Source of the DNA: Parasulfitobacter algicola
GTDB lineage: Bacteria > Pseudomonadota > Alphaproteobacteria > Rhodobacterales > Rhodobacteraceae
Direction of reading: 5' to 3'
Assembly (NCBI RefSeq): GCF_013315265.1
Contig: NZ_JABUFE010000003.1
Location: 1-64,000 of the forward strand
DNA: 64,000 nucleotides
Notes under the pieces: generated by a model
The model's input: the letters and a program-made list of their open reading frames with translations, nothing else
What the model was told of the DNA's origin: nothing
Databases searched by the model: none
Translations under genes and position numbers: made by a program
In this document: piece by piece, positions 44,122 to 52,887 of the stretch
Numbering within the stretch: the first letter of the stretch is position 1
Layout: each line of letters starts with the position of its first letter

Positions 44122-45729
44122 TTAAACCATCATTTCCTTGGTCGCGGTCAGTTTCACATCTGGGTAGTCACGTTCGATGCGGTCGATATCCCACTGCAAA
44201 CGTGTCAGGTAAACAATATCACCGTCATGATCATGACTGATGTGCTGTTTGTTGGCATTGGTAAATTTTTCGACAGCGTCTTTTTCACCTGATACCCACC
44301 GCGCGGATGTGAATTGAGATGCATCAAACCGTACAGGCAAGCCGTACTCCAACTCAATCCGGCTGGCCAGAACCTCAAACTGTAACTGCCCTACGACGCC
44401 GACGATAAAGCCTGATCCAATGGCGGGTTTAAAGACCTTGGCGGCCCCTTCCTCGGCAAATTGCATCAAGGCTTTTTCAAGATGTTTCGACTTCATCGGA
44501 TCACCAGCGCGGACACCTTGCAGCAGTTCTGGTGCAAAAGATGGGATACCGGTCACACGGATCGCCTCGCCTTCGGTCAGGGTGTCGCCGATACGCAGTT
44601 GGCCATGGTTCGGAATGCCGATGATATCACCGGCCCAAGCTTCTTCGGCCAGTTCGCGGTCGCTTGCCAGAAATAGAACCGGATTGCTGATCGCCATTGG
44701 TTTTTTACTACGTACATGGGTCAGTTTCATGCCACGTTTAAAATGGCCTGACGCCAAACGAACAAAGGCCACGCGGTCGCGATGTTTCGGGTCCATATTT
44801 GCCTGAACCTTGAACACAAAGCCCGCAACTTTGGTTTCTTCGGGCGCCACTGCGCGCGGCTCTGCGGACTGCGGCTGTGGTTCGGGGCCGAATTGACCGA
44901 TGCCTTCCATCAACTCTTTAACGCCAAATGAATTAATTGCTGAGCCGAACCAGATTGGCGTCAGTGTCCCGTCCAGAAGCGCCTGCTGGTCCAGGGGCGG
45001 CAGCAGTTCGCGCGCCATCTCGATTTCTTCCAGAAAGACTTTAAGCAGGTCGGCGGGCACATGTTCGGCCAATTTCGGGTCATCCAGCCCTTCAATCGCG
45101 ATGCTTTCGGCAACCTTGTTGCGGTCGGCGCGATCCATCAGATCCAGCCGGTCGCGCAGGATGTCATAGCAGCCGATAAAATCACGCCCGCGCCCGATGG
45201 GCCAACTGGCAGGCGTCACGTCGATTGCCAGATTTTCCTGAATTTCGTCAATGATCTCAAAGGTATCGCGGCTTTCGCGATCCATCTTGTTGCAGAAGGT
45301 CAAGATCGGCAGGTCGCGCAGGCGGCAGACCTCAAACAGTTTCTGCGTCTGGCTTTCAACGCCCTTGGCCCCGTCGATCACCATCACCGCGGCGTCCACA
45401 GCGGTCAGCGTGCGATAGGTGTCTTCGGAAAAGTCACTGTGGCCGGGCGTGTCGACCAGATTAAAGCGGAAGTCCTTGAAATCAAACGACATGGCTGAGG
45501 CTGAAACCGAAATCCCCCGGTCCTTTTCCATCTGCATGAAATCTGACCGCGTCCGCCGCGCCTCACCCTTGGCGCGCACTTGCCCTGCCATCTGGATCGC
45601 ACCACCATACAGCAGAAATTTTTCGGTCAGGGTCGTCTTGCCCGCATCCGGGTGCGAGATGATAGCAAACGTGCGGCGCCGCGCAATTTCCGGCGGCAGC
45701 TTTGGGCGGTTTGAGGTACGATCCAACAT
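44122..45729 (-). CDS. prfC: Peptide chain release factor 3
   Basis: GTPase that recycles RF1/RF2 after termination. 535 residues, usual size. G motifs are SHPDAGKTTLTEKFL, DTPGHSDF and FCNKMDRE; domain II-III follows with the conserved AGDPMKSKHLEKALMQFAEEGA. The 5' half of the gene is clearly GC-richer than the 3' half (hand-counted lines of 60: about 62-70 percent near 45121-45600, about 43-48 percent near 44461-44760), suggesting a recombined gene. Confidence 0.95.
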   Translation of the reverse strand: MLDRTSNRPKLPPEIARRRTFAIISHPDAGKTTLTEKFLLYGGAIQMAGQVRAKGEARRTRSDFMQMEKDRGISVSASAMSFDFKDFRFNLVDTPGHSDFSEDTYRTLTAVDAAVMVIDGAKGVESQTQKLFEVCRLRDLPILTFCNKMDRESRDTFEIIDEIQENLAIDVTPASWPIGRGRDFIGCYDILRDRLDLMDRADRNKVAESIAIEGLDDPKLAEHVPADLLKVFLEEIEMARELLPPLDQQALLDGTLTPIWFGSAINSFGVKELMEGIGQFGPEPQPQSAEPRAVAPEETKVAGFVFKVQANMDPKHRDRVAFVRLASGHFKRGMKLTHVRSKKPMAISNPVLFLASDRELAEEAWAGDIIGIPNHGQLRIGDTLTEGEAIRVTGIPSFAPELLQGVRAGDPMKSKHLEKALMQFAEEGAAKVFKPAIGSGFIVGVVGQLQFEVLASRIELEYGLPVRFDASQFTSARWVSGEKDAVEKFTNANKQHISHDHDGDIVYLTRLQWDIDRIERDYPDVKLTATKEMMV

Positions 45730-45779
45730 GAAAGCGCATATAGGCTAAGCAAGACCCATGCGCAATTCAGCATTGTTGG

Positions 45780-46574
45780 TTACCCGGCATTGCGCAACGA
45801 TCCAACGACATTGGCCACCACAAAAGCGATCACCGTCGCGCAAACAATGCTGGGGCCTGTGGGTGTATTATAGACATAAGACGCGCGAAGCCCGGCAAAA
45901 ACAGATACGATCCCAATAAGAACCGCAATAAGTGCCATTATTTCAGGCGTGCGGCTAAGGGGACGGGCCGCCGCGGCAGGGATAATCAACATGGCCGTAA
46001 TCAACAAGGCGCCAACAATCTTAATCGAAACCGCAACAACAATTGCCATGCACAAGGTCAGGATAAGTTGTTCCTGTGCAGGATTGATCCGACTGGCAAA
46101 AGCCAGATCCTGATTTAGCGTCGCGGTCAAAAGTGCCGACCAGCGCCATACGACCAGCCCAATTACTATGGCAACACCAGCCCAGATAACTTTCAGATTG
46201 TCTTTGGATACCGATAGAATATCACCGACAAGATAATTCATCGGGTCCAGTTGTGGGCTGCCCAAAACAGCAATCGCCACCAACCCAAAGGCCAGAGATC
46301 CATGGGCAAGCACGCCCAACAGTGTGTCGACTGTAAAGGTCGTGCCACTCAGTTTTGACACCATTGAACCCATAATTACACAGACGATCAACACGGTGGC
46401 AAAGATCGAAATCGAAAACGCCAACGCCAACGCTACACCTAAAATGGCCGCATGTGCTGTCGCATCCCCGAAATACGCCATGCGCCGCCAAACGATAAAG
46501 CATCCCAAGGGCGCAGTTGCCAGTGCAATACCAAGACCCGCAAGCGTGGCCCGCACAATAAAGTCGTCCAGCAT
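45780..46574 (-). CDS. znuB: Zinc ABC transporter permease ZnuB
   Basis: 264 residues, about eight membrane segments, starting MLDDFIVRATLAGLGIALATAPLGC. Core motif GDATAHAAILGVALALAF and YLVGDILSVS are typical of ABC-3 permeases. It imports zinc with ZnuA and ZnuC. Start and znuC stop overlap by one base. Confidence 0.93.
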   Translation of the reverse strand: MLDDFIVRATLAGLGIALATAPLGCFIVWRRMAYFGDATAHAAILGVALALAFSISIFATVLIVCVIMGSMVSKLSGTTFTVDTLLGVLAHGSLAFGLVAIAVLGSPQLDPMNYLVGDILSVSKDNLKVIWAGVAIVIGLVVWRWSALLTATLNQDLAFASRINPAQEQLILTLCMAIVVAVSIKIVGALLITAMLIIPAAAARPLSRTPEIMALIAVLIGIVSVFAGLRASYVYNTPTGPSIVCATVIAFVVANVVGSLRNAG

Positions 46575-47308
46575 TATTCGGCGGCCTCGGTGTGATTGTG
46601 GTCATGATTATGATCATGATCGTGACGGTACAGCGCCAGTGCGCCTTGGGTCCCGCTACCAAACAACGCCCGATATTCAGGCGCAGATGCGACCACTGCC
46701 GGGGTGCCATGACAGCACACATGCCCGTTCAGGCAAATCACCCGGTCAGAGGCGCTCATCACGACATGTAGTTCATGGCTGACCATCAAAACAGCGCAGT
46801 TATAGTTGCTACGGATTTGTTCAATTTGCTGATACATCGCAGCAGAACCGGGTTGATCCAGGCCTGTTGTCGGTTCGTCCAATATCAAAAGCTGTGGCTG
46901 TTCCAAAAGAGCACGCGCCAGCAAAACACGCTGGAACTGCCCGCCGGACAGCTGTGACATCTGGTGATCAGCCAAGGTGCTGACGCCGGCATTATCCAAG
47001 GCCTTGGCAATATCGTCTGCTTTGCGTTTGCGTGGCAGGCTTAAAAAGCGATTTACCGTGATGGGTAGGGTCGCGTTGATATTCAGCCGTTGGGGAACAT
47101 AACCAATGTTCAGGCCGGGTTTGTGCCATATCTTTCCACTCGCAGGACGTAGTGCGCCGATCAGCGCGCGCAGCAACGTAGTCTTGCCCGATCCGTTTGG
47201 GCCGACGACTGTCAGTATCTCACCTTGTTCAATGCTGAAATCCACATTGTGCAATACAGTCGTATTTCCTATTTTGACCGTCAGTTTGGTGGCCGTTGCC
47301 AATGTCAT
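46574..47308 (-). CDS. znuC: Zinc ABC transporter ATPase ZnuC
   Basis: 244 residues. Walker A GPNGSGKTTLL, signature LSGGQFQRVLLARAL, Walker B LLILDEPTTGLD. The extreme C terminus is histidine-rich (HDHDHNHDHNH), which may sense or buffer zinc on the cytoplasmic side. It overlaps zur by 4 bases, so regulator, ATPase and permease form one leftward operon. Confidence 0.93.
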   Translation of the reverse strand: MTLATATKLTVKIGNTTVLHNVDFSIEQGEILTVVGPNGSGKTTLLRALIGALRPASGKIWHKPGLNIGYVPQRLNINATLPITVNRFLSLPRKRKADDIAKALDNAGVSTLADHQMSQLSGGQFQRVLLARALLEQPQLLILDEPTTGLDQPGSAAMYQQIEQIRSNYNCAVLMVSHELHVVMSASDRVICLNGHVCCHGTPAVVASAPEYRALFGSGTQGALALYRHDHDHNHDHNHTEAAE

Positions 47309-47817
47309 TGTGCGGCATCATCCTTTTGGCAGGACGGGCAAATACCTTCGGCCTCAATCACTGCATTTTCAATTTCAAACCCGATCTCACGGGCGGTGGC
47401 ACCAAACACCCCCGCTTTGGGTGATGTCTGCATTTCTGCCACCGCATCGCACATCCTGCAAATCATGAAAGCAGGCGAATGATGTTGGCCGGAATGGGAA
47501 CAGGCTACATAGGCATTCAGCTTTTCAACTTTATGAACAAAATTATGCGACACCAGAAAATCCAAAGCACGATAGACAACAGGTGGTTGCGACCCTAATC
47601 CTTCGGCCTTGAGTTGCGCCAAAATATCATAAGCCCCTATAGCTTTGTGCTGCCCAAGCAGAATTTCCAGAACCCGTCGCCGAACTTTGGTTAATTGCAA
47701 TTTATGTGCTTTGCAGAACTGATCAGCCACATCCAACGCTTCATTTACACAGGATGCATGATCGTGTTTTTCAAAACTTATTCCGCGCGACATTGCGTTT
47801 TTCCTGCTTAAAGCCAA
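47305..47817 (-). CDS. zur: Zinc uptake regulator Zur (Fur family)
   Basis: 170 residues. Winged-helix N-terminal part (LTKVRRRVLEILLGQHKAIGAYDIL), then a dimerisation domain with the structural Cys sites CRMC and the C-terminal CPSCQ. HSGQHHS is likely part of the zinc-sensing site. It lies in front of znuCB and diverges from znuA. The shared promoter region carries two palindromes fitting Zur boxes, so it probably represses both sides when zinc is sufficient. Confidence 0.92.
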   Translation of the reverse strand: MALSRKNAMSRGISFEKHDHASCVNEALDVADQFCKAHKLQLTKVRRRVLEILLGQHKAIGAYDILAQLKAEGLGSQPPVVYRALDFLVSHNFVHKVEKLNAYVACSHSGQHHSPAFMICRMCDAVAEMQTSPKAGVFGATAREIGFEIENAVIEAEGICPSCQKDDAAQ

Positions 47818-47824
47818 AATTATC

Positions 47825-47842
47825 GTATTGATATATTATAAC
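47825..47842. promoter_or_regulatory. Candidate Zur box 1 (zur side)
   Basis: GTATTGATATATTATAAC, an imperfect palindrome 8 bases from the zur start. It shares the TTATAATATA core (reversed) with the second box. Candidate autorepression site. Confidence 0.6.
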
Positions 47843-47865
47843 GGCTTAGATATCTGATTTGAAAG

Positions 47866-47880
47866 TGTTATAATATAACA
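47866..47880. promoter_or_regulatory. Candidate Zur box 2 (znuA side)
   Basis: TGTTATAATATAACA, a perfect 15-base palindrome, 12 bases before the znuA ATG. It fits the AT-rich Zur operator pattern of alphaproteobacteria. It overlaps the znuA promoter region. Confidence 0.75.
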
Positions 47881-47892
47881 GGATTAATATCA

Positions 47893-48825
47893 ATGCGACT
47901 GCCTCTTTTTCTTTCTGCCTGTGCAATCAGTCTGCCGCTATATGCGCAAACCCCTGATGTTGTCACAGATATTGCGCCGGTTCATTCACTTGTATCCCGG
48001 GTTATGGATGGTATCGGCGCGCCACAGATGATCATTCAACCCAATGCGTCCCCCCATGGCTATGCGATGCGCCCATCCGAGGCGCGCGCGCTGCAAAATG
48101 CCGAAGTTATCTTTTGGATCGGGGATGAACTGACGCCATGGCTGGAGCAGGCTGTGTCAAACTTGGCGCCTAATGCAGCATCAATAGCGCTATTAGATCA
48201 TAGTGAGACAATCACGCATTCTTTCCGGACCGGTGCGACATTTGATACTGGATCTCATGAAGGGCATGATCATAAAGAACATGATGATCACGATCATGGG
48301 CACCATCACGATGACGTCGACCCACATGCCTGGCTTGATCCTGTAAATGCGCAGCTTTGGCTGGAACTGATCGCAGATGCTTTGTCAGATGTTGATCCCA
48401 AAAATGCAGAGGTTTACCGTGCGAATGCTGCAGCCGGTCAAGGTGAATTGGACGGTCTTATCGCTGATTTGACAGCTGAATTTCAACAGGCGGATATATT
48501 GGAATTTGTCGTGTTCCACGACGCCTATCAATATTTCGAAATGCGTTTTGGGCTTTCGGCTACAGGCGCAATTTCACTTGGGGATGCAACAGCACCGGGC
48601 ATGGCGCGCATTGCGGAAATCCAAAGCACCATCAACGATCAAGGTATCACCTGCGCCTTGTCTGAGCCACAGTTCAATGCCGCATTGATTGCTACAGCCT
48701 TTGAAAACACGGATGCTAAAACAGCCCTGATTGATCCGATAGGGGTAAATTTACCCATTGGCCCACAGCTTTACCCCGATCTGCTACGAAATATGGCTGC
48801 GGCCATTCTGCATTGTGTTGAATGA
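47893..48825 (+). CDS. znuA: Zinc ABC transporter substrate-binding protein ZnuA
   Basis: 310 residues with signal MRLPLFLSACAISLPLYAQ. It binds periplasmic zinc. Metal ligands are visible in NASPHGYAMRPSEARAL, the His-rich loop (HEGHDHKEHDDHDHGHHHDD) that precedes DPHAWLDP, and VFHDAYQYFEMRFGL. The long charged loop is typical of true ZnuA. It is the only rightward gene of the zinc locus, facing zur across the operator region. Confidence 0.93.
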   Translation: MRLPLFLSACAISLPLYAQTPDVVTDIAPVHSLVSRVMDGIGAPQMIIQPNASPHGYAMRPSEARALQNAEVIFWIGDELTPWLEQAVSNLAPNAASIALLDHSETITHSFRTGATFDTGSHEGHDHKEHDDHDHGHHHDDVDPHAWLDPVNAQLWLELIADALSDVDPKNAEVYRANAAAGQGELDGLIADLTAEFQQADILEFVVFHDAYQYFEMRFGLSATGAISLGDATAPGMARIAEIQSTINDQGITCALSEPQFNAALIATAFENTDAKTALIDPIGVNLPIGPQLYPDLLRNMAAAILHCVE

Positions 48826-48949
48826 TTTTTTGGCAATTGGTCTTTGTAAATTGATCCGTTGCCAAAAATCTGCCACAGAGTCATGTATGGTTAACCTTAA
48901 TGGCTGACACCGTGAAAATACGGGCCCCATTCTGGATCGAGGCAGACAG

Positions 48950-49264
48950 ATGAAGAAAATAGTTTTACTTGCGACGCTTGTCGTTATTTCGTTTCCGTTT
49001 TTTGCAGCCACAGCTGATGCAAATACAATAAAACGGGCCTGTATGAAATCGGACCGGGCAGGTGTGAACTCTGCCTTGTGCGGATGTATTCAAAAGGCGG
49101 CAGACGCAACGCTAACGCGTCGTGATCAGCAATTGGCATCGAAATTCTTTGCCGATCCGCATATGTCGCAAGAAGTGCGCCAGTCGGATCGTGAAAGCCA
49201 CGAGATTTTCTGGCAGAAATATAAGAATTTTGGTCAAACCGCACAGGCATATTGCGGGTACTAA
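48950..49264 (+). CDS. Small secreted cysteine-containing protein
   Basis: 104 residues with signal MKKIVLLATLVVISFPFFAATA. The mature part has Cys at ACMKSD, LCGCIQ and AYCGY, suggesting two disulfides, and a helical middle with many charged residues. Similar proteins are common in Roseobacters, sometimes labelled arginine transporter without support. The function is unknown. The stop overlaps the convergent phosphatase. Confidence 0.65.
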   Translation: MKKIVLLATLVVISFPFFAATADANTIKRACMKSDRAGVNSALCGCIQKAADATLTRRDQQLASKFFADPHMSQEVRQSDRESHEIFWQKYKNFGQTAQAYCGY

Positions 49265-49719
49265 ACCAGCGATTTCAGCAGACCTTGTGCGGCATCTTCG
49301 ATGATATCAAGGGCCGTATCAAAGTCGCGTGTGTAATAGGGATCGGGCACATAAGTTGCGCCAAGTGATCCGTACTCAGTCAGTTTGATCACGTTTGTTT
49401 TTGTCTGCTTTGGCTGCAATGCTTTGATATCTTTGATATTTTGATTATCCATCCCAATGATCAAATCAAACCGATCGTAATCAGATGCACTGAATTGACG
49501 CGCGCGCAGGCTGCTAAGGTCATCTCCGCGTGCCGATGCGGCATTCTGCATCGGGCCATAAGGCGCATCGCCTATGTGCCAACCTGATGTCCCAGCACTG
49601 TCAATCTTGCACAGCACACTAGACTGATCCGCAAGGGTGCGAAACACGCTTTCGGCTGTTGGGGACCGGCAGATATTGCCAAGGCAGACAAACAAGATAC
49701 GATGGGCGGCATTCGACAT
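49261..49719 (-). CDS. Low-molecular-weight protein tyrosine phosphatase
   Basis: 152 residues. The P-loop VCLGNICRSPTAE (C-x5-R-S) is near residue 12. The general-acid motif PDPYYTRDFD is near residue 125. Unlike the atypical enzyme at 2764, this is a textbook LMW-PTP with both catalytic elements clear. Divergent from cobB across 29 bases. Confidence 0.9.
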   Translation of the reverse strand: MSNAAHRILFVCLGNICRSPTAESVFRTLADQSSVLCKIDSAGTSGWHIGDAPYGPMQNAASARGDDLSSLRARQFSASDYDRFDLIIGMDNQNIKDIKALQPKQTKTNVIKLTEYGSLGATYVPDPYYTRDFDTALDIIEDAAQGLLKSLV

Positions 49720-49748
49720 AGGTTGAAAGCCTAGGCGCAGGATGTGAA

Positions 49749-50435
49749 ATGAACAAGATCGTTATTCTGACTGGTGCAGGGATTTCTGCGGAAAGCGGGT
49801 TGGGCACCTTTCGTGATGAAGGCGGGTTATGCGCGGAACACCGTATCGAAGATGTGGCGACCCCAGAGGGGTTTGCGAAAAATCCAAAACTGGTACATGA
49901 ATTTTATAACAAACGCCGTAATCAAGCCGCCGATGTGATGCCAAATGCTGCCCATGCTGCCTTGGCACGGCTTCAGAAAAACTATCCGGGTGATGTGGTC
50001 ATCGTGACGCAAAATGTGGATGATCTTCACGAACGCGCCGGTGCTTCGGTTCTGCATATGCATGGCGCTTTAACGGGCGCATTATGTGCCGCATGTGATC
50101 ATCGTTGGATGGCACCGCCCGAAATGGCGCCTGATGATGTGTGCCCGAACTGTCTGACCCAAGCAACCCGCCCAGATATCGTGTGGTTTGGCGAAATGCC
50201 TTATGAAATGGATACAATTGCGGGCCACATGTCTAATGTTGGTCTGTTTGTATCCATTGGCACCTCTGGCAATGTGTATCCTGCAGCGGGTTTCGTACAA
50301 GACGCCCGTATGATTGGTGCTAAAACGCTTGAACTGAATTTGGAACCTTCCGAAGGCGCAAGCTTTTTTGATGAAGCCAGAACTGGTCGTGCAAGCGAAA
50401 TTGTGCCCGCCTGGGTTGAGGAAGTTCTGGTATAG
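49749..50435 (+). CDS. cobB: NAD-dependent protein deacylase (sirtuin)
   Basis: 228 residues. Removes acetyl or succinyl groups from lysines using NAD. Sirtuin motifs are GAGISAESGLGTFRDEGG, TQNVDDLHERAG and the catalytic His in LHMHGAL. The zinc finger CAACDHRW...CPNCL is complete, as is GTSGNVYPAAGF. Class III type residues Tyr/Arg may be at NKRRNQA. Confidence 0.92.
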   Translation: MNKIVILTGAGISAESGLGTFRDEGGLCAEHRIEDVATPEGFAKNPKLVHEFYNKRRNQAADVMPNAAHAALARLQKNYPGDVVIVTQNVDDLHERAGASVLHMHGALTGALCAACDHRWMAPPEMAPDDVCPNCLTQATRPDIVWFGEMPYEMDTIAGHMSNVGLFVSIGTSGNVYPAAGFVQDARMIGAKTLELNLEPSEGASFFDEARTGRASEIVPAWVEEVLV

Positions 50436-50480
50436 TGCTGCGAACATGTTACCCTTAGAATTGTAAACTGGGAGGACAGA

Positions 50481-51056
50481 ATGAAGCAGATTTATGCAGC
50501 CCTTGGTGGCGTCTTACTAAGTACCAGTGCGGTTTTGGGATGGACTTTGGACGGCGATGCCTCGGCCATCAGCTATGTCAGTATTAAAAACGCAGAAACG
50601 GCAGAACCTAATTTGCTGCCTGGTCTGACTGGAATGATTGCAGATGACGGTGCTGCACAGATCGACATTGCCTTGTCTAGTGTTGAAACATACATCGACA
50701 TTCGCAATGAGCGCATGCAGGAGCATTTGTTCAAAGTTGCTACGTATCCGATCGCGAGTCTGAGTGCGCAACTGGATATGGCGCAGTTTGCTGATATGGC
50801 AGCGGGTGCAACGATGGATGTGGAATTCCCGGTTACAGTGGCGTCGAATGGGCAAGAGGCAAGCTACGATGTCATGGCAGCGGTCACCCGTGTGGGCGAT
50901 GACCGCGTTGCGGTCAGTTCGCGTCAGCCTGTGATCTTATATGCTGATGAATTAGGCTATGCCGAAGGTTTGGCAACATTGCAGGAAATCGCAGGGCTTG
51001 ATTCCATCCAGCTGGCCGTGCCGGTTAGTTTTACATTGGTTTTTGATAACAACTGA
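50481..51056 (+). CDS. YceI family periplasmic protein
   Basis: 191 residues with signal MKQIYAALGGVLLSTSAVLG followed by WTLDGDASAISYVSIKNAET, the YceI lipocalin-like start. IDIALSSVETYIDIRNERMQEHLF is the family core. YceI proteins bind polyisoprenoids; the partner here is unknown. A dispersed palindrome follows the stop. Confidence 0.8.
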   Translation: MKQIYAALGGVLLSTSAVLGWTLDGDASAISYVSIKNAETAEPNLLPGLTGMIADDGAAQIDIALSSVETYIDIRNERMQEHLFKVATYPIASLSAQLDMAQFADMAAGATMDVEFPVTVASNGQEASYDVMAAVTRVGDDRVAVSSRQPVILYADELGYAEGLATLQEIAGLDSIQLAVPVSFTLVFDNN

Positions 51057-51060
51057 TTTC

Positions 51061-51124
51061 GGGCGCTTATCAAACCTTGCCCGGGTTTTTCGCGAAGTAA
51101 GCCCGCAAGGGCTTGATGAGCGCC
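51061..51124. repeat. Dispersed palindromic repeat, copy 2
   Basis: GGGCGCTTATCAAACC on one side and GGGCTTGATGAGCGCC on the other, around TTTTTCGCGAAG. Same arms and core as 7451-7520 and half-copy 63014-63058. It lies directly after the yceI stop and can form a strong hairpin. Confidence 0.65.
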
Positions 51125-51243
51125 TTAGCATATTCCGCTGCGTCACAGACTTGCGAATGATTTGCAAAAACTCTGCTGGACCTTACATGTAAAGAACCGC
51201 ATGTAGCGGTGCTTCTTGTAATCATCAAAAGGAGGCTCGCGCG

Positions 51244-52296
51244 ATGAAACATCTTTTGAAGTCCGCAGCCCTCGCCGCCGGTATCGGCATTTTCGCAACC
51301 GCAACATTTGCTCAGGATGTTACCCTGCGCTTCCAGCATTTTGTGTCGCCAAAGTCCGCAAATCCCAAGCATTTCATGCAGCCCTGGGCTGAAAAAATCG
51401 AACGCGACAGTGGTGGGCGCATCAAGGTCGAGCTGTATCCATTCATGCAGCTTGGTGGTAAAGCACCGTCACAATACGATCTGATCCGTGATGGTGCTGT
51501 TGATGGCGGATGGATTATCCCCGGATATCAGCCTGGTCGTTTTCCCGAGGCAGAAGCGCTGGAAATGCCGTTCATGGTCACCAAATCCGCCGAGGAAGCC
51601 TCAAAAGCGGCGTGGATTTTCACGCAAAAGCACCTGATGGATGATTTCAATGATATTCATGTTATCGCAGCCCATATGCACGGGCCCGGTATTGTTCATA
51701 AAAGAGGTGATACCATTGAAACGATCAGCGATTTTGATGATTTGAAATTGCGTGGTCCGTCACGTCCGGCCACATTGCTGTTAAACAAACTTGGTGCAAC
51801 GCCCGTTGGTATGGCAGTGCCTGCATTCCCCGAAGCGCTTAGCAAGGGCATTTTGGATGGCGGTGTCATCACATGGGAGATGTCGCCTTCGTTGAAATTG
51901 GATCAGTTGACTGACAGTCACACGGATGTCGCCGGGGATAAATCGCTGTATAATCTGTATTTTGTCTGGGCAATGAACAAGGATAAATACAACAGTCTGC
52001 CTGATGATCTGAAAGCCGTTATTGATGCCAATTCCGGGTTCATGGCATCTGCGTGGGCGGGACGTGCGCATGACATCGGTGATGTGGATGGCAAGGCGCG
52101 TATGACTGAAGCGGGCAATCAGATTGCTGAAATTAGCGCTGATGAGACCGCTAAGATCAAGGCGCTTGGTGATCAGGTGATTTCTGAATGGATCAGTGAT
52201 GTAACCCGAAAAGGACTGGATGGCGCAGGATTGATTGCCGATGCGCAAGCCGCTGTGCAGGTCACGCGGATGGCCACTGATCCTGATACAAACTAA
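51244..52296 (+). CDS. TRAP transporter substrate-binding protein, DctP family
   Basis: 350 residues with signal MKHLLKSAALAAGIGIFATATFA. The mature start QDVTLRFQHFVSPKSANPKH and the ligand-binding block (SQYDLIRDGAVDGGW) are DctP type. AGGAGG precedes the ATG. It should work with small and large membrane subunits (DctQ, DctM), but none is in this window, so it is an orphan. The substrate is unknown, probably a carboxylic acid. A strong terminator follows. Confidence 0.9.
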   Translation: MKHLLKSAALAAGIGIFATATFAQDVTLRFQHFVSPKSANPKHFMQPWAEKIERDSGGRIKVELYPFMQLGGKAPSQYDLIRDGAVDGGWIIPGYQPGRFPEAEALEMPFMVTKSAEEASKAAWIFTQKHLMDDFNDIHVIAAHMHGPGIVHKRGDTIETISDFDDLKLRGPSRPATLLLNKLGATPVGMAVPAFPEALSKGILDGGVITWEMSPSLKLDQLTDSHTDVAGDKSLYNLYFVWAMNKDKYNSLPDDLKAVIDANSGFMASAWAGRAHDIGDVDGKARMTEAGNQIAEISADETAKIKALGDQVISEWISDVTRKGLDGAGLIADAQAAVQVTRMATDPDTN

Positions 52297-52300
52297 GACA

Positions 52301-52327
52301 AAAGACCACCTGAACAGGTGGCCTTTT
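52301..52327. terminator. Intrinsic terminator, bidirectional
   Basis: AAAGACCACCTG / CAGGTGGCCTTT around AA (one A-C mismatch), followed by TTC. Lies between the TRAP binding protein gene and convergent rsmD. Confidence 0.7.
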
Positions 52328-52887
52328 CATGCCGATGTGCGACGCAGCAATGTAATATGCGTATCGCCATAACGACGCTGATCTATCATTTCAAAACCGT
52401 CTGGTGCGTCTTGCGCGCTGTTTTCTTCCCAAACGATCAATGCATCTTGCGTCAGCCAGCCACCCATTAGTGCGGCGTGCAATGCTTTCTGGCCCAAGGA
52501 TTTGCCATAAGGCGGGTCCAGAAAAATCACGTCATATGGCGCATTTATACAGTCGCCCATACGTGTTGCATCACGGCGAATAAAGGAAGTTTGATCTTCG
52601 GCGCGGCAAAGTTTGATATTTTGCTGGATCAGACTGCGGGCCTTGGCACCATTATCAACAAAACTCGCAAATGTGGCACCACGCGACAGCGCCTCTAGCC
52701 CCAATGCACCTGTTCCTGCAAAAAGATCCAAGACGCGTGCGCCGTCAATCGGATCGCCCAAAGACATCAGTACACTGAACAGGCTTTCCCGCACCCGGTC
52801 CGATGTTGGGCGTAGATGTGCGTTAGCATCGCCCTTACCGACAGAGGCTAACGTAAGACCCCTGTATGTGCCTGCGATGATCCTCAT
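52327..52887 (-). CDS. rsmD: 16S rRNA (guanine(966)-N(2))-methyltransferase
   Basis: 186 residues. SAM-binding motif VLDLFAGTGALGLEALSRGA and the catalytic DVIFLDPPYGKS (DPPY). The starting MRIIAGTYRGLTL is family typical. Methylates G966 of 16S rRNA during 30S assembly. The start overlaps the reductase stop by 4 bases. Confidence 0.92.
   Translation of the reverse strand: MRIIAGTYRGLTLASVGKGDANAHLRPTSDRVRESLFSVLMSLGDPIDGARVLDLFAGTGALGLEALSRGATFASFVDNGAKARSLIQQNIKLCRAEDQTSFIRRDATRMGDCINAPYDVIFLDPPYGKSLGQKALHAALMGGWLTQDALIVWEENSAQDAPDGFEMIDQRRYGDTHITLLRRTSA

Noticed and set aside
48220-48340. Short tandem repeat or CRISPR-like pattern in znuA
   Set aside because: The repeating CAT/GAT codons simply encode the His/Asp-rich metal loop of ZnuA.
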